Shown: one piece after another, positions 1 to 3,911 of the stretch
Layout of the letters: the number at the start of each line of letters is the position of its first letter
Numbering within the stretch: the first letter of the stretch is position 1
NCBI GenBank assembly: GCA_002493085.1
Contig: DKXQ01000088.1
Coordinates: 1-5,325, forward strand
DNA length: 5,325 nt
Source of the DNA: Lachnoclostridium sp. UBA7122
GTDB lineage: Bacteria > Bacillota > Clostridia > Lachnospirales > Lachnospiraceae
Reading direction: 5' to 3'
The notes under the pieces: generated by a model
Seen by the model: the letters and a program-made list of their open reading frames with translations, nothing else
Told to the model about the DNA's origin: nothing
Database searches by the model: none
Made by a program: the position numbers and the translations under genes

Positions 1-27
1 ATGATATTTTTATATTTTTTAATATAT

Positions 28-456
28 TTAATTTAATGATTCCTCTTTTATGTAACTTTTACCTAAATACCATAATCCAATACTATCAAGTGCCCTTTCA
101 TTGCCTTGTTGTGCTGCTTTCTTCCACCAATACAATGCCCTCTCTAAATTTTTTTTAGTTAAATCACCATTGAAATAACAATTTCCAAGATGGAACTGTG
201 CTTCTTCATACCCTTGCTCTGCTGATTTTATTAACCATCCAAGTGCTTTTAATGGTTCTTTGGCAAGAATATACAAAACACTGGCACAATACTGTGCATC
301 TGCACTTCCATTCTCTGCTGCTCTCTTTAACCACTTTACTGCTTCTTGAATATCTTCCACTACACCTTCACCATAATAATAACATTTTCCAACAGTACAT
401 TGTGCATCTGCGTTCCCATTTTCAGCTGCTTTCAGTAATTTCTTAAAATCGTCCAT
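28..456 (-). CDS. Sel1-repeat (tetratricopeptide-like) protein, 142 aa
   Basis: The protein is almost entirely Sel1-like repeats, the alpha/alpha solenoid units of about 36 residues that mediate protein-protein contacts. Repeats lie at roughly residues 11-46, 47-78 (shortened, about 32 residues), 79-114 and a partial one at 115-142. Each starts with an A-E/Q-x-G-x-x-x-A-Q/L signature (AENGNADAQ, AENGSADAQ, AEQGYEEAQ, AQQGNERAL), and two carry the internal LGxCYxxG/VGKCYYYG motif. There is no signal peptide or membrane segment, so it is probably cytoplasmic. The start is well supported: AGGAGG (plus 464-469) sits 7 nt before the ATG. The stop is TAA at 28-30. No enzymatic domain is present. 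Family members act as scaffolds, regulators or sometimes toxin-immunity proteins; the partner here is unknown. On a circular molecule it would lie directly upstream of parA on the same strand. The family assignment is firm, the role is not. Confidence 0.9.
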   Translation of the reverse strand: MDDFKKLLKAAENGNADAQCTVGKCYYYGEGVVEDIQEAVKWLKRAAENGSADAQYCASVLYILAKEPLKALGWLIKSAEQGYEEAQFHLGNCYFNGDLTKKNLERALYWWKKAAQQGNERALDSIGLWYLGKSYIKEESLN

Positions 457-487
457 GTTTATACCTCCTAGTTTTTTATGTATATTA

Positions 488-516
488 ATTTTAACATGAG
501 TTCGACAGAAAGTTAA
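488..516 (-). promoter_or_regulatory. candidate promoter of the Sel1 gene
   Basis: Read on the minus strand, TTAACT (511-516) and TAAAAT (488-493) are separated by 17 bp and lie just upstream of the Sel1 ribosome site. The -35 matches the consensus at 4 of 6 positions and the -10 at 5 of 6. The -10 falls in the 13-bp sequence ATTAATTTTAACA (484-496), which recurs at 675-687. AT-rich DNA gives many such matches, so this is tentative. Confidence 0.35.
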
Positions 517-673
517 AGCTTAAAGCCTTTAAAATAGCAGTTTTTCAATTTCTTAGTTCCACTAATTGCTCTATAAGCTCCATTTTTAGAAGATATAGCC
601 CACTTTTAAAGCGTTATACAACAAAGAAATAGCTTTAAATAGGCTTTTTTTCTGATAATATCTGTTGAACTCA
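497..673. repeat. nested inverted repeat of about 177 bp
   Basis: Three collinear inverted segments nest inside each other. The outer arms are TGAGTTCGACAGA (497-509) and TCTGTTGAACTCA (661-673), 13 bp with one G/T mismatch. The middle arms are AAAGCC+TTTAAA (522-533) and TTTAAA plus AGGCTTT (634-647), with a 2-nt bulge. The inner arms are ATTTCTT (548-554) and AAGAAAT (624-630). The structure fills most of the gene-free stretch 457-782. It could be a structured transcript, a small MITE-like insertion, or chance pairing in AT-rich DNA. No reading frame inside looks convincing, and no target-site duplication was recognised. Confidence 0.4.
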
Positions 674-695
674 CATTAATTTTAACAGAAATCAC

Positions 696-733
696 TTGTC
701 GAAGTATGACTATTATAAGCCATATTTCGACAA
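696..733. other. 38-bp dyad; candidate recombinase or regulator site
   Basis: The arms TTGTCGAAGTATG (696-708) and CATATTTCGACAA (721-733) are inverted over 13 bp with a single G/T position, around a 12-bp AT-rich centre that contains TTATAA. The outer 8 bp are perfectly inverted. The TTCGACA half-site occurs again at 501-507. A long dyad with an AT-rich centre suits a dimeric DNA-binding protein or a serine recombinase crossover site. As RNA it would also be a stable hairpin. It lies just beyond the terminator that follows the excisionase-like gene. Confidence 0.45.
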
Positions 734-748
734 AACTATTTAAGAAAC

Positions 749-783
749 AAAAAAGAAGCTGCTTTTTATGGCAGCTTTTTTTT
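749..783. terminator. bidirectional intrinsic terminator
   Basis: AAGCTGC (756-762) and GCAGCTT (771-777) form a perfect 7-bp stem around an 8-nt loop. T runs follow in both directions: plus 776-783, and on the minus strand the complement of 749-754. It begins at the stop codon of the excisionase-like gene (783-785), so it should end that leftward transcript. It may also block transcription in the other direction. Confidence 0.8.
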
Positions 784-962
784 CAAACTTGTTTTGATAC
801 AATATAAGCTATCAGATTAGCCTTTGGTATACGCCAGGTCTTACCTACCTTATATCCAATAATAGTATTATTATTTAACATTTTATAGATTTCACACATG
901 CCTATCCTTAATATTTCCGCACATTCTTCTGGAATTAAAATTGTTTCATAATTTTCAAGCAT
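783..962 (-). CDS. excisionase-family helix-turn-helix protein, 59 aa
   Basis: This small basic protein matches the excisionase/AlpA-like winged helix pattern (HTH_17, MerR superfamily). A helix-turn-helix at about residues 8-30 (LIPEECAEILRIGMCEIYKML) is followed by the wing and 'GYKVGKTWRIPKANLIAYI', with the typical xGKxWRIP-x-x-x-L ending. The frame stays open upstream to a GTG at 968, but AGGAGG (plus 970-975) is only about 1 nt from that GTG and 7 nt from the ATG at 962. The ATG is therefore the likely start. Family members bend DNA at attachment sites to steer tyrosine integrases, or act as transcription regulators. No tyrosine integrase is visible here, so regulation or an architectural role with the nearby serine recombinase is more likely. 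It is followed by a strong terminator. No convincing promoter was found in front of it. Confidence 0.85.
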   Translation of the reverse strand: MLENYETILIPEECAEILRIGMCEIYKMLNNNTIIGYKVGKTWRIPKANLIAYIVSKQV

Positions 963-1020
963 TTTCACGCCTCCTGTCCATTTTACTGTTATACTGATAT
1001 GTTTATTTCACTATTAATCA

Positions 1021-1128
1021 TTAAATATTAGTTTCTGGACATATAACCTTGTTATAACCAATGTGCAACAGGTATTCTTTTATAATCTTTGCTGTCCTTT
1101 CTATCACTCTCTTAACTAAAAACAGCAT
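1021..1128 (-). CDS. possible 35-aa ORF between recombinase and excisionase-like gene
   Basis: An ATG-started frame encodes 35 residues, beginning MLFLVKRVIERTAKIIKEYL and ending ICPETNI before TAA (1021-1023). Its centre would be a basic amphipathic helix. The amino-acid mix is more protein-like than the usual F/I/Y/N noise of AT-rich DNA. There is no clear Shine-Dalgarno sequence before the ATG, and the start overlaps an A/T hairpin. It could be a real micropeptide, the tail of a decayed gene, or chance. No family is recognised. Confidence 0.25.
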   Translation of the reverse strand: MLFLVKRVIERTAKIIKEYLLHIGYNKVICPETNI

Positions 1129-1141
1129 ATATAGTGTTTTT
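1118..1141 (-). terminator. weak A/T hairpin downstream of the recombinase
   Basis: AAAAACA (1118-1124) and TGTTTTT (1135-1141) are perfectly inverted around a 10-nt loop containing ATATAT. On the minus strand it lies about 30 bp beyond the recombinase stop and is followed by T-rich sequence. The stem is nearly all A:T, so termination would be inefficient. It may simply be AT-rich noise. Confidence 0.25.
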
Positions 1142-1171
1142 CAGATAATAAAAAGTATGTTTCATAATAAT

Positions 1172-1747
1172 TTATGAATTATTTGCTGACCTGTTTTTTG
1201 CACGGATAAGCGTGGATTTAGAAATACCAGTCAGTTCTGTCACTTGCTTGTATGAATGGTCTTGTAATAATCCAAGTGCGTGCTGTATCTGTTTTTTACT
1301 GTACAAACGGGGACGTCCTTCCCTGAAATCAGGCTGTTTTTTTGCTATTGCCTTGCCTTCCTGTGTACGTTCAATTATCATATCCCTTTCAAACTCTGCA
1401 AAAGCCAGCATGATATTACGGATAAGCTTTCCAGTTGGCGTATTGTCCATCAGTCCCATATTTAATACATGGACAGTTATTCCATTATCCAACAATGTCT
1501 GGATTAACTCTGTCCCCTGTGATGCGCTTCTGGCTATTCTGTCAAGCTTGGTAATAACCAGCTTATCCCCTGGCTGCAGCTTATCCAGAAGCTTGTCAAG
1601 TTTCGGTCTGTGTGCTTTTGTTCCAGTAAAAGCATCTGAATATATTTCTTCTGCCCCGTTTTCTTTTAATAATTTTTCCTGTGCCTCCAGGCTGTTGCCG
1701 TCCTTTGCCTGACCCTGTGTACTCACCCTGCAATATCCGTAAACCAT
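1172..1747 (-). CDS. serine recombinase of the resolvase/invertase family, 191 aa
   Basis: Numbering from the preferred start, the catalytic domain opens with MVYGYCRVSTQGQ. Ser9 is the nucleophile and Arg7 its partner. The rest of the active-site set follows: Arg47, Asp69 and the two arginines of KLDRIARS (Arg70, Arg73), which match the conserved gamma-delta resolvase positions. A long E helix (about 106-135, FAEFERDMIIERT) leads to GRPRLYSKKQI and a C-terminal helix-turn-helix (about 148-188, SYKQVTELTGISKSTLIR). Length is normal for a small resolvase/invertase. The frame extends to an ATG at 1765, but AAGGGG (plus 1756-1761) lies 8 nt before the ATG at 1747. On a plasmid it most likely resolves multimers; inversion or transposon resolution are alternatives. 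The gene is visibly more GC-rich than its neighbours (close to half G+C in places), suggesting separate acquisition. Its promoter overlaps a res-like dyad, which implies autoregulation. Confidence 0.95.
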   Translation of the reverse strand: MVYGYCRVSTQGQAKDGNSLEAQEKLLKENGAEEIYSDAFTGTKAHRPKLDKLLDKLQPGDKLVITKLDRIARSASQGTELIQTLLDNGITVHVLNMGLMDNTPTGKLIRNIMLAFAEFERDMIIERTQEGKAIAKKQPDFREGRPRLYSKKQIQHALGLLQDHSYKQVTELTGISKSTLIRAKNRSANNS

Positions 1748-1774
1748 AGCAAAATCCCCTTCCATTTATGGCAC

Positions 1775-1850
1775 TAAGTTGTGACACGTTTGTATGTATT
1801 GATTTTACTACATTCTGTTTCCAGTGTCAATACTCTTAAGTTCTGACACT
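1775..1850. other. candidate res (resolution) region of the serine recombinase
   Basis: AGTGTCA (1823-1829) and TGACACT (1844-1850) are perfect inverted 7-mers that bound exactly 28 bp, the usual size of a resolvase crossover subsite. A 13-bp half-site TAAGTTSTGACAC occurs twice in the same direction, at 1775-1787 and 1837-1849, 62 bp apart. This TGACAC family of half-sites sits immediately upstream of the recombinase gene, where res sites of this family normally lie. Inner parts of the dyad are not symmetric. A simple operator is the alternative. Confidence 0.55.
1802..1830 (-). promoter_or_regulatory. recombinase promoter
   Basis: On the minus strand a perfect -35 TTGACA (1825-1830) is followed after exactly 17 bp by TAAAAT (1802-1807). 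This puts transcription start near 1795, about 48 bp upstream of the preferred ATG. The -35 sits inside the 28-bp dyad at 1823-1850, so binding there would shut the promoter. Confidence 0.8.
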
Positions 1851-1961
1851 AAGATGAATAAATTGGTAAAAACCATATACTAAACAGAAACACCTGTCTT
1901 TATATCAGGATTGGTGGACAAAAAAACATAAAGATAGTATGTAAATTATCATATTTAAAAT

Positions 1962-1970
1962 TGTGGATAA
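1962..1970 (-). other. DnaA box
   Basis: TGTGGATAA is the exact complement of the consensus DnaA box TTATCCACA. It lies in an AT-rich segment 55 bp before the iterons, in a gene-free region, as expected of an initiator-plus-DnaA theta origin. A near copy with one mismatch, sharing 13 positions (TGTAGATAACTCT), is at 4087-4099. Confidence 0.7.
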
Positions 1971-2025
1971 CTCTGAAAATGCTTGATTTTACGGGCTTTC
2001 TTTATAATATCATGGAAAACATCAG

Positions 2026-2114
2026 GCACAGTATGCTATAGGGTATAGCATAATATGCCATAGGGGTATGGCACAATATGCTATACCCTATGGTACAATA
2101 TGCCATTAAACTAT
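2026..2114 (+). repeat. four iterons of 22-23 bp
   Basis: Units start at 2026, 2048, 2071 and 2093 (periods 22, 23 and 22 bp). They share the core GCAYARTATGCYATA, followed by a GGG/GGGG/CCC segment and TAT; the fourth is degenerate (GTACAATATGCCATT). A partial fifth match, GCACAATATTTAAACT, is at 2192-2207. About two helical turns per unit suits cooperative binding of an initiator on one DNA face. Unit 1 and the start of unit 2 also form a perfect palindrome (2032-2052). Confidence 0.75.
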
Positions 2115-2231
2115 ATTCATTGAACTATATCCATTTTTGTCTATATCTATCTGTCTATCTGTCTATAACAATAAATACCTGATAATATACAGCACAATAT
2201 TTAAACTGAATGATGGATGGATTGACTGACT
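2110..2231 (+). repeat. short repeats flanking the iterons
   Basis: Three small repeat families follow the iterons. ACTATATYCATT occurs at 2110-2121 and 2124-2135 (11 of 12 identical, period 14). CTATCTGT is tandemly repeated at 2147-2166 (period 8). GATG/GACT tetranucleotides run through 2212-2231. Such simple repeats could be spacers, extra protein sites, or slippage products; copy number may vary between isolates. Confidence 0.55.
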
Positions 2232-2252
2232 GAAAAAAAATAAAATAAATCC

Positions 2253-2281
2253 TTGCAGATATTTAGAAAATAATGTATAAT
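2253..2281 (+). promoter_or_regulatory. rep promoter
   Basis: TTGCAG (2253-2258) and a perfect TATAAT (2276-2281) are separated by 17 bp. Start would be near 2288, giving a leader of about 258 nt before the rep ATG. It lies directly downstream of the iteron region, so Rep bound there could repress its own promoter. Confidence 0.75.
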
Positions 2282-2308
2282 ATAGATTATGATTATTAAA
2301 TAAATTTT

Positions 2309-2356
2309 AAATAAAATAAAAGCAAACGGTGAAGCGGTGCTACCAACACCATTCAC
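2309..2356 (-). terminator. terminator of the countertranscript RNA
   Basis: Read on the minus strand, GTGAA+GGTG (2347-2356, with an extra base) pairs with CACC+TTCAC (2329-2339, with a 2-nt bulge) around a 7-nt loop at 2340-2346. After a six-base gap comes the T-rich tail CTTTTATTTTATTT. The tail is interrupted, so termination may occur at several points. Confidence 0.55.
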
Positions 2357-2406
2357 TAAAGGAACCCAAACCTCCTGTAGCTTATAACACAGTCTGCTTT
2401 TTATTT
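2310..2406 (-). ncRNA. candidate countertranscript RNA controlling rep
   Basis: A strong minus-strand promoter (2413-2441) should start an RNA near 2406, running to the hairpin with T-rich tail at about 2310, roughly 95 nt in all. It is entirely complementary to the rep leader. It contains AGGA-GGTTTGGG-TTCCT, a short hairpin with a G-rich loop including UUGG, a fit to the YUNR U-turn motif used for fast kissing by plasmid antisense RNAs. Binding would occupy the antiterminator segment 2370-2379, letting the terminator at 2482-2524 form and lowering Rep. Ends are estimates. Confidence 0.65.
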
Positions 2407-2412
2407 AACTGG

Positions 2413-2441
2413 ATTGTACCACAAAATTATTAAAAATACAA
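2413..2441 (-). promoter_or_regulatory. antisense promoter inside the rep leader
   Basis: On the minus strand TTGTAT (2436-2441) and TACAAT (2413-2418) are 17 bp apart, and the -10 is preceded by TGG, an extended -10 motif (TGn). It points away from rep and has no gene directly downstream, as expected of a countertranscript promoter. Confidence 0.7.
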
Positions 2442-2481
2442 GACAGCAAATAAAAACATTTCTTTAAAACAGATATGATAT

Positions 2482-2524
2482 AGCACTTATAGGATTATGT
2501 GAAGTTCCTGTAAGTGCTTTTTTT
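2482..2524 (+). terminator. attenuator terminator in front of rep
   Basis: AGCACTTATAGGA (2482-2494) pairs with TCCTGTAAGTGCT (2506-2518) over 13 positions with one G-U pair, around an 11-nt loop, followed by seven T residues (2518-2524). It is a textbook intrinsic terminator in the rep direction, ending 7 bases before the rep Shine-Dalgarno AGGAGGT. No upstream gene needs it, so it is best read as a regulated attenuator. Confidence 0.85.
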
Positions 2525-2528
2525 GATA

Positions 2529-2538
2529 TACAGGAGGT
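2529..2538 (+). promoter_or_regulatory. rep ribosome binding site, maskable by the leader
   Basis: AGGAGGT (2532-2538) stands 7 nt before the rep ATG at 2546, which fixes the start. The wider TACAGGAGGT is perfectly complementary to leader bases 2370-2379. Its TACAGGA part is also complementary to TCCTGTA in the 3' arm of the terminator (2506-2512), so the site could be hidden when that arm is free. Confidence 0.75.
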
Positions 2539-2545
2539 AATTATT

Positions 2546-3526
2546 ATGGCTAAAATAATACAGGACACAGACCAGAGGCAATTTGTAATGGTATATCACG
2601 ACTGCTTAGAAAGCGATTTATTTGATAACCCTTACCAGATAGTTTTATATATAGCTTTGAAAAAGTTTGCGGACAAAAATAACCAGTGCTTTCCTAGCTT
2701 AAAGAAACTGGCTTCTACCACTAAAATGAGTAAAAGGAAAGTACAGAACACACTGAAAGAATTACAGCAGAAACATCTGATAAGTATAGAAAACAGGTTA
2801 AAAGCAGACGGGAGCAAAAGCAGCAATCTTTATATAATACATGATTTTAAAGAGTTATGGAGTGCTGGCAGCAATGAAGAAGCATTGGAAGCTGTCAACA
2901 AACATGAAGATGATAAACTTATAGCAATTCTGGAAGCAAAAGGATATAAAGTTACCAAAGGGGAAACTATGCCCAAAAATACTGTAATGGAAGAAAAAGC
3001 TGTACCAGAAGATGTAGAAAAAGCTGCAACAAATAACGAGGCTATATTAGAAATTACTTCAGAAGATGTTAAAATGAAAGAAAAAAAGCTTGATAATGAA
3101 CCAACCAAAGAACATTATCAAGCACAACAAAATAACAATACAGATAAGAATAGCACAAAAAATCTAAAAAGTCAAGAAGAACGGTACACAATGGCACAAA
3201 TTAAGATATTATATGATTATTCTGTCCTGGTAACAGACTATCCAGAACAGAAGAAAGATTTAGAAGTGGTATTTGACCTTTTGCATGAAACATTAAACAG
3301 CACAAAACCTGTCCGTATAAACGGGGAAAGTAAACCACAGGCAGTAGTAGCTGCTAAACTGTTGAAGCTGAAGAGCTATGATATAAAATATGCTATTGAA
3401 AAATTCCACCAGCAGACTGGGGAAATAAAAAATACAAGAAGTTATCTGCTGACAATCCTGTACCATGCAAAAGAACAGAGCTATCTTGATATTATGAATT
3501 TGGGGCACAGGAACGGGGATTTTTAA
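2546..3526 (+). CDS. plasmid replication initiator (winged helix plus DUF6017-like C-terminus), 326 aa
   Basis: This is the probable initiator that recognises the upstream origin and recruits the host replisome. Residues 30-84 form a winged helix of the HTH_36 type found in replication initiators and phage replisome organisers: the CFPSLKKLA start, then KMSKRKVQNTLKELQQKHLI, the recognition helix and wing. Residues about 110-212 are a charged, Glu/Lys/Asn-rich, low-complexity linker. Residues about 213-326 resemble DUF6017, common at the C-terminus of Firmicute RepA-type initiators: PVRINGESKPQAVVAAKLLKL, then KNTRSYLLTILYHAK (295-309). Length is typical. The family and context support theta replication; no rolling-circle HUH motif is present. 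Synthesis appears limited by the antisense RNA and attenuator in its leader. No terminator was recognised after it, so transcription may run into the convergent region. Confidence 0.88.
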   Translation: MAKIIQDTDQRQFVMVYHDCLESDLFDNPYQIVLYIALKKFADKNNQCFPSLKKLASTTKMSKRKVQNTLKELQQKHLISIENRLKADGSKSSNLYIIHDFKELWSAGSNEEALEAVNKHEDDKLIAILEAKGYKVTKGETMPKNTVMEEKAVPEDVEKAATNNEAILEITSEDVKMKEKKLDNEPTKEHYQAQQNNNTDKNSTKNLKSQEERYTMAQIKILYDYSVLVTDYPEQKKDLEVVFDLLHETLNSTKPVRINGESKPQAVVAAKLLKLKSYDIKYAIEKFHQQTGEIKNTRSYLLTILYHAKEQSYLDIMNLGHRNGDF

Positions 3527-3567
3527 CCTTTGATATTTTACCAGAAGAAAGACATACAAACTGTGAA

Positions 3568-3684
3568 CTACCTATTAGATTTAGACAATGGGCTTCCTGT
3601 TTCCAAAAGAATTAAAGATTCTTGAACCCCGTAATCTGCTATTTCTACAGGCGTTAATTTGGATAGTTCCTGTATTATAACGGT
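3568..3684 (-). pseudogene. remnant of an unidentified coding sequence
   Basis: A frame of 38 sense codons with no start codon lies between stops at 3685-3687 and 3568-3570. It reads ELSKLTPVEIADYGVQE, then SLILLETGSPLSKSNR. The residues are balanced and hydrophilic, unlike AT-rich noise, and resemble the interior or end of a helical protein. No start or ribosome site is available, so it is best seen as a fragment left by deletion or point decay. I do not recognise the family with certainty. Chance remains possible at this length. Confidence 0.35.
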
Positions 3685-3691
3685 TTATACC

Positions 3692-3787
3692 ATACATTTG
3701 TATACCCTGTATATTTTACGTGCTGGAGGTAAATTTGGCTTTCACATAATATTTCCTAGCACAACCATGTATACACAAAAGTGTATA
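3692..3787. repeat. cluster of GTATA-type dyads
   Basis: Three perfect short inverted repeats cluster here: ATACA/TGTAT (3692-3703), TATAC-CCT-GTATA (3701-3713) and TATACAC-AAAA-GTGTATA (3770-3787). The second shares TATACCCT with iteron 3 (2082-2089). They may be binding sites for Rep or the partition protein, or a hairpin terminator for rep. The last has no T run. Confidence 0.35.
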
Positions 3788-3911
3788 AGACTAACTGGTT
3801 TCAATAAAACTTTAACTATTAAAGATAAGCCATTAGTGGCAGCATAAGGCTTGTGTTAAAATTTTCATAAACCATGCTATCCAGACCATACCTAATATTT
3901 ATTGTAAATTA

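Larger units (their letters stand above)
1961..2320. other. likely plasmid replication origin
   Basis: This gene-free stretch combines the usual parts of an iteron theta origin: a perfect DnaA box (1962-1970), four iterons (2026-2114), extra short repeats (2110-2231) and very AT-rich DNA (2228-2320) suitable for melting. The initiator gene lies directly downstream. The neighbouring part, 1851-1960, shows only AT-rich sequence and no gene. The origin could instead sit inside rep, as in some RepA_N plasmids. The iterons could also be a partition site. Confidence 0.6.
2288..2545 (+). promoter_or_regulatory. rep mRNA leader with attenuation elements
   Basis: The long untranslated leader holds, in order: a region overlapped by an antisense RNA (about 2310-2406), including a hairpin at 2329-2356; a switch segment ACCTCCTGTA (2370-2379); an outer pairing AAAAGCA/TGCTTTT (2318-2324 with 2395-2401); an intrinsic terminator (2482-2524); and the rep ribosome site. 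TCCTGTA (2373-2379) can pair with TATAGGA (2488-2494), the 5' arm of the terminator, with one G-U pair, and so act as antiterminator. The whole 2370-2379 segment is also perfectly complementary to the rep Shine-Dalgarno stretch at 2529-2538. No leader peptide was seen. The layout matches the pT181/pIP501 type of copy control. Confidence 0.65.

Noticed and set aside
738..839. 33-codon plus-strand frame running through the bidirectional terminator
   Set aside because: It is interrupted in function by the terminator hairpin, has no ribosome site, and overlaps the excisionase-like gene in antisense.
1212..1712. 166-codon open frame on the plus strand opposite the recombinase
   Set aside because: It is the antisense shadow of a gene with clear catalytic motifs, has no ribosome site, and its product is Ser/Cys/Leu-rich without a recognisable domain.
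1748..1765. Longer recombinase start at ATG 1765
   Set aside because: The purine-rich AAGGGG lies inside that extension, 8 nt before the ATG at 1747, and family members begin close to the YGYxRVS strand.
2200..2356. Minus-strand GTG frame of about 52 codons, very hydrophobic, overlapping the antisense RNA; considered as an Fst-like toxin
   Set aside because: The AGGAGG before it is 14 nt from the GTG, too far. The frame runs through the antisense RNA terminator, and AT-rich DNA yields Ile/Phe/Tyr-rich frames by default.
3659..3847. 62-codon plus-strand frame downstream of rep
   Set aside because: No ribosome site, unnatural residue mix, and it crosses the dyads and part of a better-looking minus-strand remnant.
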